60,369 bases of DNA from Candidatus Cloacimonadota bacterium (GTDB lineage Bacteria > Cloacimonadota > Cloacimonadia > Cloacimonadales > TCS61), in the NCBI GenBank assembly GCA_030600585.1, contig JAUVLU010000012.1:1-60369 (forward strand). Reading direction: 5' to 3'. The position numbers and the translations under genes are program-made. This document shows positions 1 through 9,100 of this stretch, in pieces. The notes beneath the pieces are model-generated. The model was not told where the DNA came from, searched no databases, and saw nothing but the letters and a program-made list of their open reading frames with translations. The first letter of the stretch is position 1, and each line of letters begins with the position of its first letter.

Positions 1-103
1 CGTTCTTCTTAGTATCCAAACTGCTACAATTCGGACAGCGTTTTTTTTCTTTATACTCATGACACGAGTAAATTCTATCATAACTTCTTTTGTCAATTAA
101 CAT
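1..103 (-). CDS. Partial ORF at window edge, zinc-ribbon protein (possible transposase N-terminus)
   Basis: An open frame starts with ATG at 103 (minus) and runs off the left edge after 34 codons. A GGAAGG stretch lies just upstream as a possible ribosome binding site. The visible residues contain C-x8-C-P-N-C followed by S-S-L-D-T-K-K-N. That layout resembles the N-terminal zinc ribbon of IS1/IS1595-type transposases (CPxC...TKKNG). The fragment is too short to assign a family, and it could be another small zinc-ribbon protein. The 80 bases between it and the next gene look non-coding and hold a T-rich tract. Confidence 0.35.
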   Translation of the reverse strand, partial: MLIDKRSYDRIYSCHEYKEKKRCPNCSSLDTKKN

Positions 104-184
104 TATGTGCCTTCCCAGACACAGTTAAGTTAACACTCCCATTTTTTTTATTTTTTTCTTTGTGTCCTTCGTGGCTGAATTCTT

Positions 185-1339
185 TTAGAATCCAGTCTGC
201 AGCCTGACAATAAGTTTCCCTGCTTCTTCTGATTCGTTATCGGGAACAGTTACAGGAAATTCATAATCGAATTTAAGTTTTGTGTGTTCTTCATCTAATC
301 CGAAAGTAATGCCGACAGTGAAATAGTTAGAAACAAAATCATCACATAAGATTTCATCATCTATAAATGTTGCCGAATTATCCCAGTAAAAAGCATCTAC
401 ATCGGAAGCTTTATTCCACGATTGATACATTATATAAGGTTGGATATAAGGAATTGTTTCGCCGTTCGTTTTTATCGTGTACGCTCCTTCGATATAAAAT
501 GCATTCATTTCAAGCTCATCAGCAGGTTTGATTGTTTCTGGAACTTTGCTTCCTGTGAATCCCTTTCCTTCATAATATTCTCCGCGAAGGAAAATATTGT
601 TGAAATCAAAATCAGCTCCGAAACCCATTCTATGACCTTCCTCATAAATAGGTTTGCTTGTAACAGAATCGACTTTTCCAAAGTCCTGTTTGATTAGATT
701 ATAATATCCGCCTACCGACAAACCCGGTAAAGGAGTTCGGAAGATCAAACCGATATTCCTATCATATTCCGTATCAAAAGACATTTCTTGCGGTCCGTTT
801 AAAATCCCTACCTGTGTTTCAAACCCCATCGTTTCCGTAAAATCATAATCTGCTTCAAAAATAAGACCGGTTGGATGACATTGATTTTTGAAAGCACCGA
901 GAGAATACGGTTTTTCTGCTGTGAGGACTCCGACGCATTCATCGTGCATTTCAAATCCCCGCATAATATGTCCTTTCATAAAACCGATTTTCATAAACTC
1001 ATAAGGTTTATAAAAGAGACCGGCTTCCATAAGCAAAATATTGATTCCAAGTCCGCCAGAGCAGGTTGCCATTCCGACTTCCATATTGTACTCAATTTTT
1101 TCATTGAACAAACCCTCGGCTTCAATTGTTGCACTTCTCACAGTAAATTTGTTTACAGGAACCGCATAAATCGTATTCTCAAAATTTCCAGCGTATGATG
1201 AATCCTGAACAACATCGTTATCTCCAAAATACGATTCTGCCTGAATAACAATATTTGTATGAATTTCGGGCAGTTCAAATTCTGCAAACAAGATAGTCTG
1301 CAAAATCAATACTAATGTGACCATTGTTAATAACTTCAT
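185..1339 (-). CDS. Outer-membrane beta-barrel protein (porin-like)
   Basis: A 384-aa protein with a clear N-terminal signal peptide (about residues 1-19, ending ...TILFAEF). It has alternating amphipathic strands with many G-x-x-F/Y turns and a C-terminal phenylalanine (LQTGF), the hallmark of barrels inserted by the BAM machinery. No ligand-specific motif is recognised; phosphate-selective or general porin-like families are the nearest structural analogy. ATG is preceded by a GGAGAAAAAAT ribosome binding site. An almost perfect TTGAGA-N5-TCTCAA palindrome lies 30 bases upstream of the start, and the same motif precedes the fur operon. Iron- or metal-regulated expression is therefore likely (inference), and metal or metal-complex entry is a plausible role. 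Confidence 0.75.
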   Translation of the reverse strand: MKLLTMVTLVLILQTILFAEFELPEIHTNIVIQAESYFGDNDVVQDSSYAGNFENTIYAVPVNKFTVRSATIEAEGLFNEKIEYNMEVGMATCSGGLGINILLMEAGLFYKPYEFMKIGFMKGHIMRGFEMHDECVGVLTAEKPYSLGAFKNQCHPTGLIFEADYDFTETMGFETQVGILNGPQEMSFDTEYDRNIGLIFRTPLPGLSVGGYYNLIKQDFGKVDSVTSKPIYEEGHRMGFGADFDFNNIFLRGEYYEGKGFTGSKVPETIKPADELEMNAFYIEGAYTIKTNGETIPYIQPYIMYQSWNKASDVDAFYWDNSATFIDDEILCDDFVSNYFTVGITFGLDEEHTKLKFDYEFPVTVPDNESEEAGKLIVRLQTGF

Positions 1340-1368
1340 AATTTTTTCTCCTTTTTATTTTTTTGCTA

Positions 1369-1385
1369 TTGAGACGCATTCTCAA
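1369..1385. promoter_or_regulatory. Putative Fur-family operator upstream of the barrel protein
   Basis: TTGAGACGCATTCTCAA is a palindrome with 6-bp arms and a 5-bp centre. Read on the minus strand it is TTGAGAATGCGTCTCAA, differing at only two central positions from the site upstream of fur. Position: 30 bases before the porin-like start codon. The shape is that of Fur/PerR-type operators (GAGAAT-ATTCTC cores); binding by the Fur encoded in this window is inference. Confidence 0.6.
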
Positions 1386-1418
1386 CGAGTGAATAAAAAA
1401 ATTTAACTCAAATACTCA

Positions 1419-1991
1419 TTACGATTTCTTATTTTGTTCCTTTGATAAAACTACAGTTCTGCTCATAATTATCTTTGGTTCGTTGATTATTTGGAATCCG
1501 ATTTTGTGAACGGAATCGACCATCTCTTCAAATTTTTTTTGGGAAATATGGTGTTTGGGTTCAGCAATGAATAAAACTCCGGAAGGTTTCAGAAGAGCGT
1601 AGATTTGTTTAAAAAAAACAAGAGCATCCGGTGTTTCGTGGACCATCCAGAAGGCAAGAGCAAAATCAAGTTTTTCATTGATACCTATTTTATCTGCAGA
1701 ACACTGATGTGTTTCGATAATATCGGCAACATTTGCTTTCCCGGCTCTTTTCATCAATCTGTCCAACATTCCTTTTTGCAGATCGACAGAATAGACCTTT
1801 CCTTTCTTTCCTACAATTTGTGCCAGACCAATAGAGAAGCAGCCGAGTCCACAGCCGAGATCCATCACGGTCATTCCTTCTCGAACATATTCTTTGAACA
1901 TTTTCTTCGGGTTATGGATGAGCTTTCTCAACGGATTATCAAAAGTATAAGCCATCCAAACCGGACAGACACGACCGTTATTTTTTTTCAT
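1419..1991 (-). CDS. Class I SAM-dependent methyltransferase
   Basis: A 190-aa protein. Glycine-rich motif I, V-M-D-L-G-C-G-L-G at about residues 42-50, binds S-adenosylmethionine. An acidic end of strand 2 follows (V-Y-S-V-D-L at about 68-73), and E-P-K-H lies near 143 after the Rossmann core. It matches the small Methyltransf_11/25 type rather than RNA- or DNA-specific enzymes; the substrate cannot be read from the sequence. The N-terminus carries R-V-C-P-V-W-M-A-Y-T-F-D-N-P, typical of a broad uncharacterised bacterial clade. It lies between two genes with Fur-like sites but has no such site itself, so co-regulation is uncertain. Confidence 0.75.
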   Translation of the reverse strand: MKKNNGRVCPVWMAYTFDNPLRKLIHNPKKMFKEYVREGMTVMDLGCGLGCFSIGLAQIVGKKGKVYSVDLQKGMLDRLMKRAGKANVADIIETHQCSADKIGINEKLDFALAFWMVHETPDALVFFKQIYALLKPSGVLFIAEPKHHISQKKFEEMVDSVHKIGFQIINEPKIIMSRTVVLSKEQNKKS

Positions 1992-2043
1992 TATGATTCC
2001 CTTTTTTTAGCAACGAACAAAACTAACAATACGAACATTTTTT

Positions 2044-2114
2044 GCCACTAAGAACACAAAGCAACGCTAAGAATATTGTTTTTTATCTTAGTGCTTCTTA
2101 GTGAACTTCGTGGC
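2044..2114. repeat. Imperfect inverted repeat of the 'gccac-aag-cac-aag' type
   Basis: Arms at 2044-2061 (GCCACTAAGAACACAAAG) and 2097-2114 (CTTAGTGAACTTCGTGGC) match at about 14 of 18 positions when one is reverse-complemented. Similar phrases, built from short CACAGA/GCCACGA units, recur near 160-180, 43320-43430 and 56950-56990. This looks like a dispersed intergenic repeat, not a gene; function unknown. Confidence 0.55.
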
Positions 2115-2129
2115 TAATTACTTCTTTTC

Positions 2130-2762
2130 TTAAATAGAATACGGACCCGGAATCAATCTCCAGCCCCAAATATATTCCAACACACTCCAGGCTGTCAGCA
2201 AGCCGAAATACGACCAAAACATCACTGAGTCAATTTGCTTACTTTTTCTGACTTTATAAATTGAAAGTCCTGTTAAGATCAAAAAAATCCCACACATTAT
2301 ATAAGTTGTGAAATGAGTTCGGGAAAGTACTTCATATTGGAAGATCATAATATAATGCATACTCCAGATAAGCAGGAAACTCGAAAGTGAGAATTGAACA
2401 GAAATTGGTAAATGCTTTCTTAAATTCAGGAATAGAAAGATCGCTAAAACCAAAATAGGCAGGAAATTCCAATGTGCAATTTCTATGGTTGCATCTTTGA
2501 TATACAGATCGGCATTTTCCAGAAACTCTCCGAAAAATCCCCAGAGAGAAACCCCGCTGACGATCGCTAAGAGATTACTCAAAAAAATATTATTACCGAC
2601 TTGATGTGATTTTACAAATGCAAAAATCCCGAAAATCAATAATAATAAACCTGCAAAAAGATAGGGAATGTTTCCCGCTCGATTCGTGAAAACCAATGTC
2701 GTATAAGTAATCCCGAAAAATCCTAAAGTCGATAAGACTGTTTTTAATCCGATGTTTTTCAT
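2130..2762 (-). CDS. Polytopic inner-membrane protein of unknown function
   Basis: About 210 aa with roughly six or seven hydrophobic segments (for example FGITYTTLVFTNR, ILVLAIFLFLNL, YFGLLTAWSVLEYIWGW). I do not recognise the family and see no catalytic motif. A GTG start at 2801 would add 13 residues. ATG at 2762 is preferred because AAAGAGG stands about 8 bases before it and the protein then begins directly with a hydrophilic-to-membrane transition. Its own promoter region lies after the feoB terminator and holds a Fur-like operator (2821-2837), so it is probably a separate, metal-regulated unit. A role in iron physiology is inferred from context only. Confidence 0.65.
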   Translation of the reverse strand: MKNIGLKTVLSTLGFFGITYTTLVFTNRAGNIPYLFAGLLLLIFGIFAFVKSHQVGNNIFLSNLLAIVSGVSLWGFFGEFLENADLYIKDATIEIAHWNFLPILVLAIFLFLNLRKHLPISVQFSLSSFLLIWSMHYIMIFQYEVLSRTHFTTYIMCGIFLILTGLSIYKVRKSKQIDSVMFWSYFGLLTAWSVLEYIWGWRLIPGPYSI

Positions 2763-2820
2763 ACTTTTTTCCTCTTTTAATTTTTTTATTGAACTTGACA
2801 CCGTCTACCTCTATATGATT

Positions 2821-2837
2821 ATGCGAATCATTCTCAA
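2821..2837. promoter_or_regulatory. Putative Fur-family operator upstream of the membrane protein
   Basis: On the minus strand the site reads TTGAGAATGATTCGCAT. The left arm TTGAGAATGA is identical to that at the fur promoter; the right arm has two mismatches from TCTCAA. It lies 59 bases before the preferred ATG at 2762 and just beyond the feoB terminator. It is weaker than the other two sites. Confidence 0.5.
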
Positions 2838-2851
2838 TGATAGATTATAAG

Positions 2852-2875
2852 AAAAGGCTGTTCCGAAAAACAGCC
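2852..2875 (-). terminator. Rho-independent terminator after feoB
   Basis: On the minus strand GGCTGTT pairs with AACAGCC (7 bp, 6-base loop), followed by TTTTCTTAT. It lies directly downstream of the feoB stop codon, so the fur-feoA-feoB transcript probably ends here. Confidence 0.7.
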
Positions 2876-2882
2876 ATTATTT

Positions 2883-4598
2883 CTAAATAAATATATTCAT
2901 AATTCCACCGACAAGCAAAGTAGCAAAAATCATTATTGCCGATGATTTGAGCATATCTTTTACGCCAAGCTCTTTTAGCAGAACTGTAAAAGTTGCAATA
3001 CACGGGAAATACATTGTAAGCACAACCGATGCGATCACGAGCTGTCCCATAGTCATATTAAGCGGACTCAGCATTCCAATAGCAACATCTTTACGCAGAA
3101 AGCCGACGATAAGTGCACCAACCGCCTCTTTCGGTAATCCCAGAATTCCAGTAATGATCGGTGCAGTTAGTTTACCGATGAAATCTATAATATGAAGAGC
3201 ATAAAGTATATTCATAAACAGCACACCGAGCAGCATAAATGGAATTGCCTCTTTTATGAAAGACAAAATCCGCATCCAGAGTTTCTTCATTAATACTTTA
3301 AAACTTGGAAGTCGATAAGGCGGGATCTCAACAAATATTTCGGGGCTTTCACCCTTCATTATCTTATTCAGAAAGAATCCCAGCAAAACCCAGACGATAA
3401 ATAAAGTTCCAAAAACCAACGATAAAGCAAATGCTCCGTGTTTTCCCACTAAGCCGACCACCATTGCTAATTGCGCAAAACAGGGAACAGCAATAGCCAT
3501 CATCGTGGAAGCAATAAATCTTTCACGTTTCGTTTCTAAAATTCTTGTTGCCATTGCTCCGGGAACATTACAGCCAAGTCCCAAAAGCATTGGAACAATT
3601 GCCAGTCCGTGTATTCCTAATTTGTGCATCATATTATCCACAAGAACGCCGAGACGCGGAAGATAACCGGAATCTTCCAGAAAACTCAGTATAAAATAAA
3701 ATCCAATTATATACGGCAAAACCATACCGATCGGAACAAAAAATCCTGTTGTGAGAAAGCCGAGTGATTCTACAAAGTCTATTTCGCCATCTACCAACTT
3801 GCCGATAACAATATTATGTAAGACTCCACCGCTTCCAAGCAGTGCAGAAAGTTTCATCATTACCGGAGCCCATAAATTATTGAACAATGGTTCCATTACG
3901 TAGGCAATGAGGGATTCTCCAATGTATCTGATAATGGAGAATGCAGCGGATAAAATTATTAATGCAATTGGAATTCCCCAGAAATGATGAATAGAAGCAT
4001 CTCCCAATCTCTCTGCAAAAGTGTGATGACGGTGTTTTAATTCTTGAACTTCCTCGATTATTTTTCCAATTGCTTTCCATTTATCTTTGAAGCTGAACGA
4101 ACTGAGCTTCGCTTTATCAAAATGGGAAACAAGATGTTTAATGCCCTCACCGGTAATTCCTGTAGTTGGAACAACCGGAACGCCAAGAATCTTTTCCAAT
4201 TTTTCAACATCGATATCTATGCCTGTATGTTTGGTTTCATCCCACATATTCAGGCAGATGACAAGTGGAATTTTTTTCTTGATAAGTTCCATTGTGAGTG
4301 ACAAATTTCTTTCCAGATTGGTAGAGTCGATCACATTAACGAAAATATTTCCGTCTTCTTCATTAAAATTATTGATCATTTCAGCAGCTACCTGCTCTGC
4401 TTTGGAAACTGGAGATAATGTATAAGTTCCGGGAATATCCAAAATTTCGGCTTTCTCGGTGCCGATTCGCATTATACCTTTTGTGTATTCTACTGTTGTT
4501 CCCGAATAATTGGAAGCAACTACATGCACTCCAGTGAGACGAGAAAAAATAACGCTTTTACCAACATTGGGATTTCCAACTAATAATATCTTTTTCAT
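2883..4598 (-). CDS. feoB: Ferrous iron transporter FeoB
   Basis: A 571-aa inner-membrane GTPase permease for Fe(II). The N-terminal G domain has G1 GNPNVGKS (8-15), G3 DIPGTY (55-60) and G4 NMWDE (about 117). It is followed by a short helical linker and then the membrane domain with two Gate/nucleoside-recognition modules, including the family hallmark LGCNVPGAMATR and a run of helices to the C-terminus. It is shorter than the ~770-aa E. coli protein, mainly because the middle and C-terminal regions are compact; nothing looks truncated. It lies 4 bases after feoA on the same strand and ends at a hairpin terminator. Confidence 0.96.
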   Translation of the reverse strand: MKKILLVGNPNVGKSVIFSRLTGVHVVASNYSGTTVEYTKGIMRIGTEKAEILDIPGTYTLSPVSKAEQVAAEMINNFNEEDGNIFVNVIDSTNLERNLSLTMELIKKKIPLVICLNMWDETKHTGIDIDVEKLEKILGVPVVPTTGITGEGIKHLVSHFDKAKLSSFSFKDKWKAIGKIIEEVQELKHRHHTFAERLGDASIHHFWGIPIALIILSAAFSIIRYIGESLIAYVMEPLFNNLWAPVMMKLSALLGSGGVLHNIVIGKLVDGEIDFVESLGFLTTGFFVPIGMVLPYIIGFYFILSFLEDSGYLPRLGVLVDNMMHKLGIHGLAIVPMLLGLGCNVPGAMATRILETKRERFIASTMMAIAVPCFAQLAMVVGLVGKHGAFALSLVFGTLFIVWVLLGFFLNKIMKGESPEIFVEIPPYRLPSFKVLMKKLWMRILSFIKEAIPFMLLGVLFMNILYALHIIDFIGKLTAPIITGILGLPKEAVGALIVGFLRKDVAIGMLSPLNMTMGQLVIASVVLTMYFPCIATFTVLLKELGVKDMLKSSAIMIFATLLVGGIMNIFI

Positions 4599-4602
4599 AT
4601 CG

Positions 4603-4893
4603 TTACTCTACTATAATCTTATTAGCCATTCTATGACCGATAGCTATCTGGGTTTGACCGACTTTTACAGTAACCGGACCACGCATCATTTGAGATGATA
4701 CTTTGATTATTTGAACACCTTGCCTGATGCCGAGTGATTCTGCTTTGTTGATGAAATGTCTTCCACCGATAATATCTTTTATCTTAGCTGGTTCACCGTT
4801 TTTGAGATCATGAATGGTTTTTTGATCTCTAAGATCATGGAGATGATGACGATTGCGAGGACTTTGTACTTTATTAAATAATCTGTGTTTCAT
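4603..4893 (-). CDS. feoA: FeoA-family iron transport accessory protein
   Basis: A 96-aa protein. Residues about 28-96 form the SH3-like FeoA fold: L-x-x-G-E-P-A-K-I-K-D-I-I-G-G at the start, E-S-L-G-I-R-Q-G in the middle and G-Q-T-Q-I-A-I-G-H-R-M-A near the end. The first ~25 residues (rich in H, R, N and K) are an extension not usual in FeoA. It acts as the cytosolic partner of FeoB. It sits between fur (3-base gap) and feoB (4-base gap), so the three genes are one operon. Confidence 0.9.
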   Translation of the reverse strand: MKHRLFNKVQSPRNRHHLHDLRDQKTIHDLKNGEPAKIKDIIGGRHFINKAESLGIRQGVQIIKVSSQMMRGPVTVKVGQTQIAIGHRMANKIIVE

Positions 4894-4896
4894 AAT

Positions 4897-5334
4897 TTAT
4901 TCCTTATTTTTTTTACAATTTTTGCATAATCCGCGTGCACCGAGATTATATTCGGAAATTTTAAACCCTTTGGCTTCTGCCAGTTTATCAATGAGATTTG
5001 CTACTTCATTAAAACCGGATTCAATTATTTTACCGCAATTTATGCAAATAAAGTGAAGATGATTTTCATGACCGTAAGTATGTTCGTAAATATCTTTTGA
5101 TTCACAACGAAGAGATTGCTTTATAAGTCCGGATTCAACTAAAAGCGGCACTGTACGATAGATCGTGGCGCGGGAGACATTTTTATGTTTCTTCTTGATC
5201 TGTTCATAAAGGTCATCAACATTAAAATGGTCGTGATTTTCGAATACAGCTTCCATAATAATAAGGCGCGGCTTGGTTAGTTTCAGATTTTTTGATCGTA
5301 AAAATTTCCGATAAAGTTCTTTTTCCTTTTTCAT
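4897..5334 (-). CDS. fur: Fur-family metalloregulator
   Basis: A 145-aa protein. The N-terminal winged helix (about 10-85) has L-T-K-P-R and S-R-A-T-I-Y-R-T-V. The C-terminal dimer domain holds the metal-binding cluster H-x-H-F-I-C-I-N-C-G and a second C-K-N-C pair near the end, giving the CxxC/CxxC structural zinc site. Fur, PerR and Zur are not separable with certainty by eye; the operon with feoAB favours iron sensing (Fur). It is the first gene of the operon, with GGGAGAAT before the ATG. A palindromic operator upstream suggests autoregulation. Confidence 0.92.
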   Translation of the reverse strand: MKKEKELYRKFLRSKNLKLTKPRLIIMEAVFENHDHFNVDDLYEQIKKKHKNVSRATIYRTVPLLVESGLIKQSLRCESKDIYEHTYGHENHLHFICINCGKIIESGFNEVANLIDKLAEAKGFKISEYNLGARGLCKNCKKNKE

Positions 5335-5362
5335 AATATTCTCCCTTAATTAATCAAGACGC

Positions 5363-5416
5363 ATACAAAATTAAGAGAATGAATTAGTCAAGAACTTTAT
5401 TGAGAATGAATCTCAA
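5363..5416 (-). promoter_or_regulatory. Candidate fur-feoAB promoter with Fur-like operator
   Basis: The palindrome TTGAGAATGAATCTCAA (5400-5416) has 6-bp arms. A second half copy, GAGAATGAAT (5375-5384), lies 27 bases closer to the gene in the same plus-strand orientation. A possible minus-strand -35 TTGACT (5386-5391) and a weak -10 TTGTAT (5363-5368) are 17 bases apart, and the half copy falls in the spacer. This fits metal-dependent autorepression. The promoter boxes are tentative; the operator is the stronger part of the call. Confidence 0.5.
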
Positions 5417-5433
5417 AATCACCTAATTGGACA

Positions 5434-5457
5434 TCAAATTTCAAATCCGGCGGTTTT
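5434..5457. repeat. 24-bp direct repeat, left copy
   Basis: Twenty-four bases are identical to 14766-14789, in the same orientation. The right copy is the 3' end of the TIR-like gene. The left copy can be read on the minus strand as the same residues K-T-A-G-F-E-I-stop, at the end of a short orphan open stretch. It marks the left boundary of a 9.3-kb accessory segment. Confidence 0.7.
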
Positions 5458-5567
5458 GTTTCCTTCTTTTTCCATGACATCAATATAAGAAACCGCAGGA
5501 AGAAAAATTGTCATCCTGCCTGCCAAACCATAGTAGCACGAAGGCTGGAGCCCCGAAAATCGGGGAA

Positions 5568-6121
5568 GGATAATTCACCGCAAAGATTTATGCGCAGTGG
5601 CGTACGCTAAGTACGCAAAGAAAGACAACTGATGAAAAATCTGTCTTTCTGAACCCCATCCCCAACCATTCCCCTTAAACTAATGGAAAGGGAGTAAAAA
5701 AAACTGTCTTTCTGAGGTATCTTTTTGCCTTACCCACGAAGAATCTCTTGGAAGAACCCTCAGCTTTACTCCTCGTAAACAATCGCCTGAGATCACACTC
5801 AACAACTAAGCCCTTGTACTATTTAACCTTTTTCAATTGACACCTAACTTATCTTTTACCAAATTCGGTTTTGATTTTAATAATTAATTTGCAACATTGG
5901 AATTTAGGAGAGAAAACTTGAGATTTATACAAAAGATTTTTGGACATAAAAATTTAAATGATAGTTAAAATAAAGAGAAAAATGAAAGTTAATCTAAATG
6001 AGATACTTGTCCGTCCTCTGGCGGATCCGCGACATTTATCTGCCTGTGGAAGATTTGTCGTATATAACACCAAATTAGGGGGTGTTCGCGACAAAGTTGT
6101 CGTGAACACATACATTATACA
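5568..6121 (+). repeat. Dispersed repeat, copy A (inverted relative to 33804-34590)
   Basis: This otherwise gene-free stretch between fur and the beta-helix gene is a composite repeat. In order it contains a 'cgcaaag...gctaag' phrase, an 'aaccccatccccaacc' phrase, about 100 bases ending in the 'cacctaac' phrase, and a terminal part. The terminal part has CGACAAAGTTGTCG and AACACC/GGTGTT hairpins. Copy B has the same blocks in the opposite orientation but with two insertions. The end block contains a 60-codon open frame (5958-6137, ending at the next gene's ribosome binding site) that is also open in copy B. The two amino-acid changes examined (P/T, L/S) do not look selected, so I treat it as repeat DNA. 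A CCCCGA-AAA-TCGGGG hairpin lies just outside at 5551-5565. Confidence 0.8.
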
Positions 6122-6138
6122 CCATTTAGGAGAATAGA

Positions 6139-9100
6139 ATGAAAATTATATTAATTTTTTTATTGTTGGTCTTTCTTTCTCAATTATCAGCAATAATAAT
6201 AAACATACCAGCTGACTACCCAACCATTCAAATTGGAATCAATGTAGCAGCTGATGGTGATACTGTTCTTGTACAACCTGGAACTTATGTGGAAAATATT
6301 ATTTATAATGGACATAATGTTAATGTTGCATCACTATTTTTAATAACACAAGATACAACTTATATTTCACAGACAATTATTGATGGGAATAATGAAGATT
6401 GTGTAGTTAGATTTGAAGATGGAGAAGATTCGACAGCAGTTTTATGCGGTTTTACAATCCAAAATGGTTTGGGGCAAGAAATGAATGAAGAAATTGGTGG
6501 TGGAATTAATTGTGAGAATTCCAGCCCTAAGATTATGTATAACAAGATCATTAATAATGTTGGTGATCCTGGTGGAGGAATTGGATGTGAACAATCTGAT
6601 GCAATTATTGAGGGAAATTATATCCATAATAATCATGCTGAGAGTTCTTGGATGACTAACCGCGGAGGAGGAATTTCCTGTATTGCATCAGATCCTATTA
6701 TTAGAAATAATACAATCTCCAACAATTCATTAAACTGGGGAAATGGAGGGGGAATCTATTGTTCAAACTCCAATCCGCTCATAGAAAACTGTACAATTTC
6801 AGGAAATGAAAACAATAGTTATCTTGCTGGTGCAGGTATTTACTGTATTGGATCAACACCAACAATAATTAATGTTTCTATATCTAATAATTCCGGTGAA
6901 TTAGGTGGTGGTATTTATATCCATAACTCAGGTCCAATTTTAGAAAATGTAACTATCTCTAATAATTTTGCATATCAAGGAGGTGGAATCTATATAGAAG
7001 AAAGCTCAAATCCGATATTTAATCTTAATAATCGATGTAATATTTATGGAAACAATTCATTTAATAACATAGGCGTTGATTTATATATCAATAGTAATTT
7101 AATTACAAATGTAGCTGTAGATACGTTTTCTGTATTATATCCAAATAATTATTATTCTTTCTCTGAAGGAACTATAAATTACGACATTTTAAATTGCAAT
7201 ACAATTCAAATAGAAGATAATGTTTTCGTATCTTCACAAGGAAACAACAATAACAGTGGATTATCGTGGGATGACTCTTTTAATACACTAACTTATGCTA
7301 TTAGTCGAATTCGTGCTGACAGCTTACATCACCACACTATTTTTCTTGCAGACGACACTTTCAGTTTTTCTGCAAATGATGAGCAGTTTCCAATATACGG
7401 ATTAAGTTACCTTGATATCGCAGGAACAAGCTGTGAAACTACAATTTTAGATGCAGAAACTGAAAATGAAATCCTGAGATTTATTGATGTAACAAACTCA
7501 AATATAAGCAATTGTAAACTTACTAATGGATTTGTTGGTTGTACATATTTAGTGAATTCGGAAGTAAACTTTGATAATATGAAAATAACAAACAATGAAA
7601 CTTATTTAAATGGCGGAGCAATCTATGCGGCAAACTCTAATTCAACTATAAATAATTGCGTAATAGAATCAAATATGACTAATCATCGTGGAAGTGTATA
7701 TTTTACGGACGGTAATCTTGAGATTTCTAATACAAGTATTTTTAATAATTTTTCTGAAAAAGGAGCTGGATTATATTGTAGTAACGCAAATTTAGAATTA
7801 TATAATGTTCCTTTCTACAATAATGTAGCATCAGAGATGGGAGGTGGAATATATTTGAATAACTGTAATTCATTGTTCAGTAATGTTTCAATTCATAATA
7901 ATTCATCAAATCAGTTTGGAGGAGGAATATATTGTATCGAATCTACAATTTCCTTTGATGAAGATAATAGATGTAGTTTATATGATAATGAAATTGATCT
8001 TAGAAGCTATGGCAAAGAAATTTATGCTGAACAATGTGAAACTATGAATGTATTTCTAGATACGTTTACGGTGTCAAATCCATCAGATTATTATGCATCT
8101 CCACTAAGTATATTTAACTTTGATATTCTTAATAACACACAAGGAGAACTGATAAATTCGGACTTTTATGTTTCTATAACAGGGGATGATACAAACAATG
8201 GTACTTCTGCAGATGATCCATTACAAACGTTATCATGCGCTTTATCCAAAATTTACGCTGATAGTTTGAATCAGAATACTATACATTTATCTTCGGGTGT
8301 ATTCAGCTATGAAACCACGGGTGAGATTTTTCCAGTTGAATGGTGCAGTTTTGTTAACTTGGAAGGTTATGATGACGGCTCAACGGTTTTACAAAGCAAT
8401 GACCAGGACGGAGTATTAGTATTTCATAATGTTAGTGATGCAATAATCAGCAATGTTTCAATTTCTAATGAATATCCGGAATATGCTGCAGGAATAACTA
8501 TGCAATACTCCAGTCCGGTTCTTAAAAATATATCAGTTTCCGGCATTGCCGGACATGGTATCGGATGTAGTGATTTCTCAAATCCTATCCTGTATAACGT
8601 TTTACTCTATGACAACATTTACGGTTTCGGTTGTTCGTATTCATCAGAACCCTTTGTGATCAATTCTTTGATTTTTGATAACAACAGCAGAGGAATAACT
8701 AGTCACTATGATTCCAATCCGACAATTGTAAATACTACTATAGTCAATAACGTCTTTCCTATCTATATTCGCGATTCAAATGCAAATTTTCATAATTGTA
8801 TTTTATTCAATGATCATATTTATGAGATCGATGCTTTTCAAAACAGTTCAGTAACAATTTCTTATTGTGATATTGAAGGCGGAATTGATGCAGTTCACGT
8901 TTGGGTAAGTAGTATTCTTTTTTGGCTAGATGGCAATATTGATGAATATCCGCTATTTGCAGGAACTGGTGTTCATCCATTTATTCTTTTAGAATCATCA
9001 CCTTGTATAGATACTGGAACTCCCGAAACAACAGGTTTAAATCTTCCTCCTTGGGATTTAATCAACAACGAAAGAATCTGGGATGGAGATGAAAATGGTA

